Positions 31,416 to 40,734 are shown, numbered from the stretch's first letter. The stretch: 45,131 nt of DNA from Comamonadaceae bacterium (GCA_947476015.1 CANJOS010000005.1:1-45131); one strand, 5' to 3'. Program-made: numbers and translations. Notes: generated from the letters alone by a model not told the origin.

Positions 31416-32129
31416 TTACTCGCCGATTTCGATCAACAGGTGGGTTAAACCATCGGGGTCTGTCACCATGGCATCGTGCCCGGTTGCCAGCTCGCGCCAA
31501 TGCCAGTGGCCTTGCTGCCGTGCCCATGCTTGAGAGGAAGCAACAGACCCCAGCACAGGCGATGTGCAAGCAATGTAAGTGCAAGGCAAACCATTGCCCA
31601 CGGCTTTCGTGATGGGCAAAGGTGTGTCGTACAAGCTCTCGGGTTGAGGCGTTAAATTCGATCGCACCCATTCGGCTTCAGGATGGTCTTCTGGAATACC
31701 GAACACCGAGACCGGTGGTGGCGGAAATGCACGCACACCGTTATAGCTGGTGCAGCTGGTTCGACGTTGTGACACCACTTCTTCGGGCAACACGCCATAA
31801 GGTGTTTGCCCCGCTTGAAGAATCAAGGCATCCAAGTAAACCAATTGCCTGATGCGACTGGGCAATCTTTCTGCCACCCCTGAAATGGCCAAGCCGCCAA
31901 AGCTGTGCCCCACTAAGATCACTTCTTTCATGTCCTCGCACATCATGTGATTCACAATGTCCTCGACATACATGGCCAGCGTCAAAGCATTGGATGCCAA
32001 ATGACGTCTAGCCCCTAAACCAGTTTGGGTGGGCGTGGTCACGCGATGACCTTGCTGAAGCAGGCGGTCTGCCACCAAGCGCCAGCACCAACCACCATGA
32101 AAACCGCCGTGAACTAAAACGAAATTCAA
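31416..32129 (-). CDS. Alpha/beta hydrolase (esterase of the hydroxynitrile lyase/methylesterase-like type)
   Basis: 237 residues. The first strand is FVLVHGGFHGGWCW (oxyanion HGG), the nucleophile elbow is VGHSFGGLA, and the catalytic His is in LATGHDAMVTDPDGLTHLL. The compact size and layout resemble plant-type methylesterases and bacterial EstC-like enzymes. It should cleave an ester or lactone in the cytoplasm; an ester produced by the Baeyer-Villiger enzyme of the same gene run is the obvious candidate. The start is a TTG at 32129 with GGGG upstream; no in-frame ATG lies nearby that would keep the first strand. Confidence 0.9.
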   Translation of the reverse strand: MNFVLVHGGFHGGWCWRLVADRLLQQGHRVTTPTQTGLGARRHLASNALTLAMYVEDIVNHMMCEDMKEVILVGHSFGGLAISGVAERLPSRIRQLVYLDALILQAGQTPYGVLPEEVVSQRRTSCTSYNGVRAFPPPPVSVFGIPEDHPEAEWVRSNLTPQPESLYDTPLPITKAVGNGLPCTYIACTSPVLGSVASSQAWARQQGHWHWRELATGHDAMVTDPDGLTHLLIEIGE

Positions 32130-32157
32130 AATAATGCCCCAAAAATGAATTGCAAAC

Positions 32158-33165
32158 TTAACGTCCGTTCAGCGGATAATTTGGATCGTTGTAACCTGCG
32201 CTACTGGCATGACCTGGCGTAACCAACGCATCCACAAAAGCTTCATCTTCAGGCCTTATCGTTATTTCAAGTGCACCAAAATAATCTTGCCACTGGGCCA
32301 AGGTCCGAGGCCCTGCAATCACGGAACTCACCGACTTGTGGGCCAACACCCAAGCCACAGCAAAATGACTCAATGCCACGCCTTTGGGTTCACAATAGGT
32401 TCTCAATCGCTGAGCGATCATCAAGGTGTCATCGCGAAATTCTGTTTCCATCAAGCGTTTGTCATTTCGCGATGCGCGTGTCCCAGTCTCAGGTGGTGCG
32501 CCCGGTACATATTTACCTGAAAGTACACCCCGAGCAATCGGGCTGTAGGGCACCACCCCCAGACCGTAATGCGCACAGGCTTCCAACACCTCTTGTTCAG
32601 GCTGACGCTTAAGTAAGTTGTAATAAGGTTGGCAAGCAGAAGGCGGCTGAATGTTCATGCGCTTGGCTTGATTCACAATTTCTGCAATGCGCCAACCTCG
32701 AAAATTAGAAAGGCCCCAATAGCGAATTTTTCCACTGCGCAACAAGTCATCCATGGCACGAAGTGGCTCTTCAAAATCCATACCGTTGTAATCTCGATGC
32801 ATGTAATACAGGTCGATGTAGTCAGTGTTTAATCGGCGCAGACTGGCCTCACATGCCTGCAACATCCAAGAACGTGAATAGTGCGATGTATTGGGCGACA
32901 TATTGGGTTTTTGACTCATCGGCATACCCACTTTGGTGGCCAACACCCATTTCTCCCGTTGGCCTTTTAACAACTGGCCCAGCATGCTTTCTGATCCGCC
33001 CAAACTGTAAGCATCGGCCGTGTCGATGAAATTACAACCCTGCTCTTTCGCATGGTCAACGATGGAGCGCGCTTCGGCCAATTCGGTCTGGTCTGCAAAC
33101 ATCATGGTGCCCAAACAAAGCTCAGACACCTTCAATTGATTTTTCCCTAAGTCGCGGTATTTCAT
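32158..33165 (-). CDS. Aldo/keto reductase
   Basis: 335 residues from the ATG at 33165, which has GGAG upstream; the track start at 33351 reads back into the neighbouring gene. The catalytic tetrad is visible: Asp and Tyr in FIDTADAYSLGGSE, Lys in VLATKVG, His in LYYMHRDY. The C-terminal NADPH site SSVIAGPRTLAQWQDYFGAL is typical. It reduces aldehydes or ketones, or oxidises the matching alcohols, with NADP(H). It lies between the SMP-30 gene and the hydrolase gene, where it could oxidise the hydroxyl released after lactone or ester cleavage. Confidence 0.92.
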   Translation of the reverse strand: MKYRDLGKNQLKVSELCLGTMMFADQTELAEARSIVDHAKEQGCNFIDTADAYSLGGSESMLGQLLKGQREKWVLATKVGMPMSQKPNMSPNTSHYSRSWMLQACEASLRRLNTDYIDLYYMHRDYNGMDFEEPLRAMDDLLRSGKIRYWGLSNFRGWRIAEIVNQAKRMNIQPPSACQPYYNLLKRQPEQEVLEACAHYGLGVVPYSPIARGVLSGKYVPGAPPETGTRASRNDKRLMETEFRDDTLMIAQRLRTYCEPKGVALSHFAVAWVLAHKSVSSVIAGPRTLAQWQDYFGALEITIRPEDEAFVDALVTPGHASSAGYNDPNYPLNGR

Positions 33166-33193
33166 GAGGACTCTCCAATAAGTTTCGAGGGTT

Positions 33194-34198
33194 TCAGAGT
33201 GGCCAATGCCAATGAATTGGGCGAAGTCCCGCAACAGGGGACCTGAAGGTGGTGAGGGTATCGCCGGCCAAACACCCCATGTAGGCTGTGCGCAGGTCCT
33301 CACCGCCAAAGGCAATGCTGGTGATGTTGGGCAGTCGACGGCCGCGCGCACTGGATATCATGGGTCGCGTCAGTGTGCGTGTTTCAAACGCGTGTTCTAA
33401 GGCGCTGCAAGTTTCTGGCACTGCATCGTCAATGACCGTGACTTGTTTGCCCTGGGACCCTACTCGGTACAAACGATTGCTTCCCACACACACCACCCAA
33501 AAGCCACCTTCAGCATCGAGCGTCAAACCGTCGGGGAAATCGCCATCAGTGAATTGGGCTACCACCTGTTTCTGACTCAACACCAGTTGCTCTGAAAGAG
33601 CAAAACGACTGGTGCAGCGTCCAAAAGTTTCATTCACATAAAGATGGCGTCCGTCTTGGCTGACTCGACACTCATTCGTGTAATGCAACCCATCTGCCAC
33701 GATGCGAGACCCTTTTGCGTCCACCACAGAAATCCAGCCAGTAGCCGTGTCCAAGGGATAAAGATCGCCCCCATCGGCAGCGCTGACACACACCCAAACA
33801 CGCTCGTGATCGTCCACAGTAATGAAGTTGACACGCCCCAAGGGTTTGCCTTCAACTTCCATCAGCCAAGGCTGAACGCCCTCCTGAGAGGACAAGCGCC
33901 AGACCCCGCCCTCAGGGCTCAAGTTGGCCACCAAGAAGCTGCCATCCTTCATCAGGGCAATGCCATTGGGCACCAGCGTTGAAGTGTGTGACAAAAAGTT
34001 CGCAGCACCCGCTTTCAATTGCATGACCCCACCCCTCGCATCCGATACCATCAAGGCCCCGGATGAATGAGTGAGAACACACTCAGGTCGCTGTAGCCCC
34101 GAAAACACTTGGGTCAGTGAATGGGTGCTTGAATTGTCAGGATGCAAAGATTTTGAAACCGCAACCCACTCGGCAGTTGAAACAGTCATGGCTGTCAT
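33194..34198 (-). CDS. SMP-30/gluconolactonase/LRE family protein
   Basis: 334 residues, a six-bladed beta-propeller. Metal-ligand positions fit the family: Glu in LQRPECVLTHSSGALMVSD, Asn in YTNECRVSQDGRHLYVNETFG and Asp in DGDFPDGLTLDAEGGFWVV. Members are calcium or zinc lactonases (gluconolactone, luteolin-type regucalcin). There is no signal peptide, so it is cytoplasmic. Its ATG overlaps the stop of the Bug gene upstream (ATGA). With a Baeyer-Villiger monooxygenase in the same run, lactone hydrolysis is a natural role. Confidence 0.91.
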   Translation of the reverse strand: MTAMTVSTAEWVAVSKSLHPDNSSTHSLTQVFSGLQRPECVLTHSSGALMVSDARGGVMQLKAGAANFLSHTSTLVPNGIALMKDGSFLVANLSPEGGVWRLSSQEGVQPWLMEVEGKPLGRVNFITVDDHERVWVCVSAADGGDLYPLDTATGWISVVDAKGSRIVADGLHYTNECRVSQDGRHLYVNETFGRCTSRFALSEQLVLSQKQVVAQFTDGDFPDGLTLDAEGGFWVVCVGSNRLYRVGSQGKQVTVIDDAVPETCSALEHAFETRTLTRPMISSARGRRLPNITSIAFGGEDLRTAYMGCLAGDTLTTFRSPVAGLRPIHWHWPL

Positions 34199-35166
34199 TC
34201 ATCCAATGAAAGTTTCAAGCGCTGAATTATTTCTTTCCACCTCGATACATCTTGCTTGATAAGCTCTGTAGTTTTAGCGCTGTCCAGATAGGCCGGCTCT
34301 AAGCCTTTGTCGCGCAACTTGGCCTGCATTTCTGGCTCTGCCACCACCTTGGCAATGTCGTCACTGATTTTTTTCACTATGGCCACAGGTGTTTTGGCAG
34401 GTGCCACAATGCCGTACCAAATGTCGGCATCAAATCCAGCAATGCCACTTTCCACCACAGTGGGTACCTCGGGCATTCGGCCAAATCGAGTGGTGGTGGT
34501 CACGGCGAGTGGCCTCAGTCTGCCAGCTTTCACCATGCCATCAAAGGCACTCATGGCACCAAACGAAAATTGAACTTCATCGGCTACCAAAGCAGTGACA
34601 GAAGGCGCCGATCCTTTGTAGGGGATGTGCACCATGGACAGGCCCGAACGCAAGGCCAACATTTCGCCTGCCAAATGAGGTGCAGTTCCCGTGCCAGCAG
34701 AGCCATAATTTAACTTTCCATTGTTGGCTTTGGCATACGACAAGAATTCAGCGAAAGTTTTAACTGGTAATTTATCGTTCACGACCAAAACCATGGGCGA
34801 GTTGGCATAACGCGACACAGGCGAAAAGTCACGCATCAAATCCCAGTTCAAGTTTTTGTACAAGGTGGTGTTGATGGTGTATGAATTCACCAACAACAGC
34901 AAGGTGTACCCATCTGCTGGTGCCTTGGCCACAAAGTCAGCGCCAATGTTGCCAGCAGCCCCCGGCTTGTTTTCGACAACAACGGCTTGCCCCCACATTT
35001 CCGACAGGCGCTGTGCAATCATTCGAGCTGAAAGATCAGAGCCACCCGGCGCGAAACCCACAATCAGTCGAACCGGCTTGTCTGGATAAGCATGGGCAGT
35101 CAAGCTCATGCCCATCCCCAGCAAACACGCCAAGACTCCCAGTAATTTCAACACCGAGGGCTTCAT
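34195..35166 (-). CDS. Bug-family periplasmic substrate-binding protein
   Basis: 323 residues. Signal peptide MKPSVLKLLGVLACLLGMGMSLTAHAYPDKP. Motifs: VRLIVGFAPGGSDLSARMIAQRL, VENKPGAAGNIGADFVAKAPADGYTLLLLV and VHIPYKGSAPSVTALVADEVQFSFG. Its 3' end overlaps the SMP-30 gene by 4 bases; its start is 9 bases after the ABC-type binding protein gene. Having a Bug receptor and an ABC binding protein side by side is notable: two kinds of uptake protein in one transcript. Confidence 0.94.
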   Translation of the reverse strand: MKPSVLKLLGVLACLLGMGMSLTAHAYPDKPVRLIVGFAPGGSDLSARMIAQRLSEMWGQAVVVENKPGAAGNIGADFVAKAPADGYTLLLLVNSYTINTTLYKNLNWDLMRDFSPVSRYANSPMVLVVNDKLPVKTFAEFLSYAKANNGKLNYGSAGTGTAPHLAGEMLALRSGLSMVHIPYKGSAPSVTALVADEVQFSFGAMSAFDGMVKAGRLRPLAVTTTTRFGRMPEVPTVVESGIAGFDADIWYGIVAPAKTPVAIVKKISDDIAKVVAEPEMQAKLRDKGLEPAYLDSAKTTELIKQDVSRWKEIIQRLKLSLDE

Positions 35167-35175
35167 GGTGAGTCC

Positions 35176-36414
35176 TTATTGTTTTGGCCAGATGGCCTTG
35201 GCTGAGGCGAATGAATCAGGGAAAACAGTTTTGGGTTCGCCGTCTTGCCATTGAACCAAGACCAAATCAGCATTGACACGTCGACCGCTGGCATCAAATG
35301 CCAACTTACCGCCAGGGAAGTACTTCGACGCGCCACCTGTATCGTTCATGGCGCGAATGGCAGCTGCCACTTTCTTAGGATCAGCAGAGGCGGCCTTTTC
35401 CATGGCTTCTTTGAAGATCCACATGTCGCCATAAGATGAGACGCTGTCTTGAGGCATCCAAGGTTCTTTGTGCTTGGCTTTGAATTCAGTCACCAACTTT
35501 TCAAGCCCCTTGCCACTCCAGTTGGCCATGGCAGCCATCACGCCCTCCATTTGCTGCTTGCCCACAACTTGGAGTAACTCAGGTGCACCCATGTGACCCC
35601 CGTTACCAAGCATGGGAACTCTGCCGCGTCCCATGCCCATTTCGTTCATCTTTTCAATGACCAATTTGGTATCGGGCACATTGGTCGTGAGCATGAGCAA
35701 CATGTCAGGCCGTGCATTGCGAACTTTTTGAATCATGGAAGTTGCATCGGCCAAGGGTGGTGTGAACACTTCATCCACAACCAACTTCAATCCCAACTTG
35801 GCAAATTCACCTTCGCGCATCGGCTTGGTGAAGGCCATGGGCGATGCCGTGTTGTCCATCACAATGCCAATGGTTTTGGGCTTGGAACCGCCGGACAATC
35901 TGGCAATTTCCATCATTGCAGGCAATGCGTCCAAGGATTGTTTGGACGCCACTGGCGATGTTTGAAATACATATTTATAGCCGCGTGCGGTAATTTGGTC
36001 TGAGTAGGAAAGCGTCAACCAAGGCACCTCGGCGCGTTCAGTGATTTCAGTGATGGCCAATGTGAAGGAGCTCACAAATGCGCCCGTACCCCCCACCAAG
36101 TCGGGCTCTTGGGACAGCAAACGCTGTGCCGCATTTTTGGCTTTCTCGGTGCTGTCACCCGAGTCCACCACAATCAATTTCATTTTCGCGCCGCCGAGCG
36201 CCTTGATGCCCCCTGCTGCATTGATGTCGTCAATGCCTGATTGAGCACCTTTGAGGTGCAGCTCGCCATTGCGAGCCCAAGCGCCTGACAAAGGTACTGC
36301 AATGGCAACCTTGACTTCTTTTGCTTGCGCATGCGACAACATGGGTGAACCCGCAGCAGCAGCCATGGCAGCACCACCCAATAAAAAATCACGACGTTGT
36401 GTCTTCTTCATCAT
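35176..36414 (-). CDS. ABC transporter substrate-binding protein, branched-chain amino acid/aromatic type
   Basis: 412 residues. Signal sequence MMKKTQRRDFLLGGAAMAAAAGSPMLSHAQA contains RRDFLLGG, a good Tat signal. The mature part is a type I periplasmic-binding fold (VKVAIAVPLSGAWARNGELHLKGAQSGIDDINAAGGI, then KLIVVDSGDSTEKAKNAAQRLLSQ). LivJ/HmgD relatives bind branched amino acids, amides, urea or aromatic acids. It belongs to the Liv-type importer encoded directly upstream (18-base gap, AGGAG site). Tat export suggests folding before export. The ligand is probably an organic acid handled by the neighbouring ligase and oxygenases. Confidence 0.93.
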   Translation of the reverse strand: MMKKTQRRDFLLGGAAMAAAAGSPMLSHAQAKEVKVAIAVPLSGAWARNGELHLKGAQSGIDDINAAGGIKALGGAKMKLIVVDSGDSTEKAKNAAQRLLSQEPDLVGGTGAFVSSFTLAITEITERAEVPWLTLSYSDQITARGYKYVFQTSPVASKQSLDALPAMMEIARLSGGSKPKTIGIVMDNTASPMAFTKPMREGEFAKLGLKLVVDEVFTPPLADATSMIQKVRNARPDMLLMLTTNVPDTKLVIEKMNEMGMGRGRVPMLGNGGHMGAPELLQVVGKQQMEGVMAAMANWSGKGLEKLVTEFKAKHKEPWMPQDSVSSYGDMWIFKEAMEKAASADPKKVAAAIRAMNDTGGASKYFPGGKLAFDASGRRVNADLVLVQWQDGEPKTVFPDSFASAKAIWPKQ

Positions 36415-36432
36415 AGTCTCCTGTTAAAAAAA

Positions 36433-37140
36433 TTAAAGTCCCAAATATGCTTTTTTGATGTCTGTATTGCGAGACAACTCTTCATGAGTGCCGCTCATGA
36501 TGACTCGCCCTGACTCCAGCACATAACCTCGATCACAGCTGTCCAAAGCTTCACCCACACGCTGCTCAACCAAGAGCACGCTGATGCCTTGTGTTGCGTG
36601 AATTTGCTGCACACATTCAAAAATTTGGTCGGCCACAGTAGGCGCCAAGCCCATCGAAGGCTCGTCTAACATGAGCAGTTTTGGCAAAGAGGCCAAGCCG
36701 CGACCAATGGCCAACATTTGCTGTTCACCACCTGACAAGGTGCCGGCCGCTTGAGTTTGGCGCTCTGCCAAGCGTGGGAACAGGCCATAAATGAAATCCA
36801 AGGTCTGCGTCAAAGCTTTACGAGCATTGGCGGTTTGTGCGCCCATTTGCAAATTTTCTTTAACCGACAAACTGGCGAAAACTTGACGGCCCTCAGGCAC
36901 GTGCGCAATACCAAGCTCAGCCCGCATGTGCGGCTCAATCAATGACAGATCTTGGCCGTTGTAGGACATCTGACCCGATTGAACAGGCACCACACCGGAA
37001 ATGGCTTTAAACAAGCTTGTTTTCCCCGCGCCATTGGGCCCCACAACAGCGATAAATTCACCTTGTTTCACTTGCAGAGTCACGCCAGACAAAGCGCACA
37101 AACCGTCGTAATAAACATCAATGGCATCAAGTTTGAGCAC
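36433..37140 (-). CDS. livF: ABC transporter ATP-binding protein LivF
   Basis: 235 residues from a GTG at 37140, preferred over the track start at 37218 because GGAG lies five bases upstream and the length then matches LivF. Walker A is VGPNGAGKTSLF, the signature is TLSGGEQQMLAIGRGL, Walker B is LLMLDEPSMGL, and the H-loop is VEQR. It powers import through LivH/LivM with the fused LivG domain. Its start overlaps the 3' end of the LivM-LivG gene by 14 bases, indicating translational coupling. Confidence 0.94.
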   Translation of the reverse strand: MLKLDAIDVYYDGLCALSGVTLQVKQGEFIAVVGPNGAGKTSLFKAISGVVPVQSGQMSYNGQDLSLIEPHMRAELGIAHVPEGRQVFASLSVKENLQMGAQTANARKALTQTLDFIYGLFPRLAERQTQAAGTLSGGEQQMLAIGRGLASLPKLLMLDEPSMGLAPTVADQIFECVQQIHATQGISVLLVEQRVGEALDSCDRGYVLESGRVIMSGTHEELSRNTDIKKAYLGL

Positions 37141-38905
37141 GTGCACTCCATCGCTTACCCAGGTAAGCCTCAATGACCAAGGGATTGCTGGTGACCATTT
37201 GAGGGTCTCCTTCAGCACAGACCACTCCGTGATTCAATACCAGCATGCGATCGGTCAACCTCACCATGGCATGCATGGTGTGTTCAATAATCACCACTGT
37301 GACGCCGCTTTGACGAATGGCCTCAATGACTTTCAAAACGTGTTCTGTTTCGTTTGTGCCGAGACCGGCCAGGATTTCATCAAGCAGCAAAATTTCAGGC
37401 TGCGGCGCCAAGGCTCTGGCCAATTCCATTAAACGCAACTCAACCGTGGTGAGAGACGATGCCAAACTGTTCAGGCGAGGACCCAGGCCAACGCGTTCGA
37501 CCGCCAAAGTGGCCATTTCACGCGACAGCTGATCATTTGCTTGCGCAAAGAATGTAGCAATGATGACGTTGTCCAAAACGGTCATTCGCGAAAAAGTTCG
37601 AACCACCTGAAACGTGCGGCCAACACCGGCACGACAGACCTCAAAGGGTTGACAGCCTGAAAGGGTTTGATCATTCATTGACCACTGACCTGTGAGCGGC
37701 GTCACAAATCCATTGAGGGTGTTGAACAAGGTTGTTTTTCCTGCGCCATTGGGGCCAATGATGCCCAGTATTTCGCCTTGATAAACATCAAAACTCACAT
37801 CGCGCAAGGCGTAAAGCCCGCCGTAACGAACGGTCACATCTTTCACCGACATGATTTGTCGGGGTGCTTGCTTCGTTGTCACATGGGTTCTGACAAAACT
37901 GCGCACATCCAAGGCCAGAGGTGCAGGTTCTTGTGAGATGGGTTTTTGCTTGAAGGATTGAAGCCATGGCCAGATGCCTTCAGGTGCCCGCAGCACCACC
38001 AAAATAATGGCCGCACCAAACACCACGCCTTGAATGCCAGGAAATTTATGGCCTAACTCTGCATGCAAAATTTCACCCAAGGGGATGAGCACAAAAGCAC
38101 CCAACACAGGGCCCGCAATGGTCCCAATACCCCCAAACAAAGTGACGATCAATGCTTGCGCTGAAGACAACATACCAAACACTGTGGGTGGCGTCACAAT
38201 GAGAAGCACCACGGCATACAAGCCTCCTGCCATGGCTGTGAATGCACCAGAAATAGCGATGGCTGCAAATTTCCAGGGCACTGGGTTAATGCCACATGCC
38301 ATGGCAGCAGCTTCATTTTGTTTAATGGCCAGCAAAGATAAACCAAAACGCGAGCGCGCAAGTTTCAAATTCACCAACAAGGCAGCGACCAACAGTGCTA
38401 AAGCAATGAGCACATAGATTCTTTGATCGGTAAATTGCATGTAGGCGATTGGGTTCTCGCGCATCATGGGCAAAGTCACCTCTTGAAATCCGAGCCATTC
38501 AAAGACATAAAGCAGTGCCAATGGAAAAGCCAACATGGCCAAAGCAAAGTAATGGCCGCGCAAACGGAAGGTAGGCCATCCAATGAGCACCCCACTTAAT
38601 GCGCCAGCAAAACCAGCAAAGACCAAACCAAACCACGGACTGATTCCAAAGAAGGTCATCAGCAAGGCGACTGAATAGGCACCCACACCAAAAAAGGCAG
38701 CATGACCAAAAGACATCAGGCCGGAATACCCTGAAAAAATATTCCATGCCACACCGACCAAAGCCCATATTGGCGCCAAAGTGAAGAGCAATTGATAGTA
38801 GCGGTCTTGCACCATCCACACCGCGCCGGCGTAAAGTACGGATGAACCCAAAATCCAAACCAAGGCGTTGGAAAGGGAAGAAGAAGTTTTAACGGGCAAC
38901 GACAT
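37127..38905 (-). CDS. livM: ABC transporter permease-ATPase fusion (LivM-LivG)
   Basis: 592 residues. Residues ~1-325 are LivM: multiple membrane segments and the permease motif around LSLLAIKQNEAAAMACGINP. A linker (~325-350) leads to LivG: Walker A IIGPNGAGKTTLFNTLNGF, Walker B EILLLDEILAGLG and the H-loop IIEHTMHAM. The ABC signature is atypical: SSLTTVELRLMELARAL instead of an LSGGQ/LSYGQ-type sequence. The permease-ATPase fusion is a known variant among Liv-type importers for aromatic or organic acids. No frameshift is needed to read through. The start is 3 bases after the LivH stop. Confidence 0.93.
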   Translation of the reverse strand: MSLPVKTSSSLSNALVWILGSSVLYAGAVWMVQDRYYQLLFTLAPIWALVGVAWNIFSGYSGLMSFGHAAFFGVGAYSVALLMTFFGISPWFGLVFAGFAGALSGVLIGWPTFRLRGHYFALAMLAFPLALLYVFEWLGFQEVTLPMMRENPIAYMQFTDQRIYVLIALALLVAALLVNLKLARSRFGLSLLAIKQNEAAAMACGINPVPWKFAAIAISGAFTAMAGGLYAVVLLIVTPPTVFGMLSSAQALIVTLFGGIGTIAGPVLGAFVLIPLGEILHAELGHKFPGIQGVVFGAAIILVVLRAPEGIWPWLQSFKQKPISQEPAPLALDVRSFVRTHVTTKQAPRQIMSVKDVTVRYGGLYALRDVSFDVYQGEILGIIGPNGAGKTTLFNTLNGFVTPLTGQWSMNDQTLSGCQPFEVCRAGVGRTFQVVRTFSRMTVLDNVIIATFFAQANDQLSREMATLAVERVGLGPRLNSLASSLTTVELRLMELARALAPQPEILLLDEILAGLGTNETEHVLKVIEAIRQSGVTVVIIEHTMHAMVRLTDRMLVLNHGVVCAEGDPQMVTSNPLVIEAYLGKRWSARAQT

Positions 38906-38908
38906 GCA

Positions 38909-39907
38909 TCAGACCCTTTCCACACTGCGACCGAATAAACCCTGTGGACGGACCAACAAAATGACCAAGAAAACCACAAAAATTGCTGCGTTTTGAAGTT
39001 GATTGGGCAAGACAAGTGTTGAAACTTGCTGCACCAACCCAATGGTTAAGCCCCCTAGAAAAGCACCCGAAACGCTTCCCATGCCCCCCAACATCACGCC
39101 GGTGTACATGATGATGATGAACTCCACCCCAATGTAGGGTTGGAATGGGTAATAGGTTGCAATCAAACCACCTGCGATGGCCGTGATGGCAGAACCCAAC
39201 GCAAAAGCCAAGCGATGCGATTTGCCAACGTGAATGCCCACAAACGTTGCGGCCAGAGGATTATCTGCAGCTGCACGCATCATGGTGCCGACACGCGAAC
39301 GAGAAATAAAGAGAGAAACACCCACGGCCACAGCAACAGCCACTAAGGCCGCCACAGTTCGACCTTGATTCAAAAACAGCATCAAGCCTGATTCACCCAA
39401 GGGACCAATTTCCCAAGCTGTCGATGACAACGGAGTGCGCATGGTTTGAGGTGTCGAGCCAAACAACAACAAAGCGCCATTGGACAACATCAGGGACAAA
39501 CCCAAAGTGAGGGTCAGTTGGGGGTAGTGCCCTTCCCCTTCACTCTTGGCAACTCGCATTCCTGTGATATGCCGCAAAAGTAATTCGTAAATACCGATAC
39601 CCAGCACAAAAACAAATGCGCCTGACAGCAAAGCAGAAATGAAGGGGCCAATGTAGACCCCAAACAAAGCATTCAAGCCCAATTGAGTGAAACAAAAGAA
39701 CGCGGCATACATGCCCAGCATCAAGGATTCACCTTGTGCAAAATTAATCACACGCATCACGCTGAAAATCAAGGCCAAGCCAACGCACATCAGCCCATAA
39801 ATACATCCGACGATCGTGCCCGTGTAAACCGATTGCAAAATGTTTTCAAGCAACACCCAAGCGTCTGGCAGTTGAAGCGCTCCAAGCTGATTCATGAATG
39901 CGTTCAC
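38909..39907 (-). CDS. livH: ABC transporter permease LivH
   Basis: 332 residues with about eight membrane segments. Typical LivH features: IVGCIYGLMCVGLALIFSVMRVINFAQGESLMLGMYAAF near the N-terminus and MRAAADNPLAATFVGIHVGKSHRLAFALGSAITAIAGGL, the EAA-like cytoplasmic loop. The start is a GTG at 39907 that overlaps the IclR stop as GTGA; an ATG four codons later is the alternative. It pairs with LivM to form the membrane channel. Confidence 0.93.
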   Translation of the reverse strand: MNAFMNQLGALQLPDAWVLLENILQSVYTGTIVGCIYGLMCVGLALIFSVMRVINFAQGESLMLGMYAAFFCFTQLGLNALFGVYIGPFISALLSGAFVFVLGIGIYELLLRHITGMRVAKSEGEGHYPQLTLTLGLSLMLSNGALLLFGSTPQTMRTPLSSTAWEIGPLGESGLMLFLNQGRTVAALVAVAVAVGVSLFISRSRVGTMMRAAADNPLAATFVGIHVGKSHRLAFALGSAITAIAGGLIATYYPFQPYIGVEFIIIMYTGVMLGGMGSVSGAFLGGLTIGLVQQVSTLVLPNQLQNAAIFVVFLVILLVRPQGLFGRSVERV

Positions 39908-40734
39908 GCGGCAATCCGATGAATCATGCGGTTTCGAACACCGTCCAAACCTTCTGCGGGTCGAGACTTTAATGGACGGGCTGAAGTTTGATCGTAATTG
40001 CCCAGTTGCCGTTCAATTTGCGCAGCACAAGACCGAGTGCAATCCAGTAGCTTGCGCTCGTGGGACTTGGTGGCTCGTTTTTGCAACACAGACACATGAA
40101 GTGCGGCCGTCAAGCCGCCAGCACCGTCATAGATCGGCACCGAGTAACCGAAAATGCCCTCGACAGACTCACCATCGCTCTTGGCATAGCCTTGCGAACG
40201 AATGCGTTCAAATTCCAGTTCAAGATCTTTGGTGTTGGCAATGCTCTTGGGGGTGATTCTCACCAACTTAGACATCAAAGCATGTGCGCCCAACTTGGCA
40301 TCGAGGGCGGCAAACAATTTACCGGTGGCCGTGCAGTGAAGAAAAAGCGATTCGCCCAAGCGGATGTCCAATGAAATTCTTTGTGTGCCTAGACAACGGT
40401 CAGCATAAATGACGCGATTGCCAATTTTGATAGCCAAGTAAACATCGTCACCAATTTCTTTGACCAGATCTTGTAAATAGCGTCTGGCAACGGTTCGGAT
40501 GTCCAATGATTGGAGCGTTCTCAAAGCCAAGGCCACTGCGCGCGGTCCGACCGAATAACGCAGATCTTCACTGACTGTTGCAAGTTCTGCATCAATCATG
40601 GCCTGCAGCATGTTGTGAACACTGCTGACAGGCAAATTCAACTCCGATTTGATCTCAGTCAATCGAAGGCCCTCCTTGTGCTGAACAAGCAGGTTAATGA
40701 CGTCAAAGATACGGATGTAGCGATCTGGATTCAT
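39904..40734 (-). CDS. IclR-family transcriptional regulator
   Basis: 276 residues. The winged helix-turn-helix (IFDVINLLVQHKEGLRLTEIKSELNLPVSSVHNMLQAMIDAELAT, about 8-55) is followed by the IclR effector domain (LHCTATGKLFAALDAKLGAHAL ... VEGIFGYSVPIYDGAGGLTAALHVSVLQ). A GAGGTG ribosome site precedes the ATG. It is embedded in the operon, 22 bases after the ligase gene and overlapping livH, so it probably controls its own transcript. Its effector could be the imported acid or its CoA ester. Confidence 0.93.
   Translation of the reverse strand: MNPDRYIRIFDVINLLVQHKEGLRLTEIKSELNLPVSSVHNMLQAMIDAELATVSEDLRYSVGPRAVALALRTLQSLDIRTVARRYLQDLVKEIGDDVYLAIKIGNRVIYADRCLGTQRISLDIRLGESLFLHCTATGKLFAALDAKLGAHALMSKLVRITPKSIANTKDLELEFERIRSQGYAKSDGESVEGIFGYSVPIYDGAGGLTAALHVSVLQKRATKSHERKLLDCTRSCAAQIERQLGNYDQTSARPLKSRPAEGLDGVRNRMIHRIAA

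Noticed and set aside
37127-38905. Frameshift or assembly error joining livM and livG
   Set aside because: The frame is open throughout, the linker is plausible, and such fusions are known among Liv-type importers.
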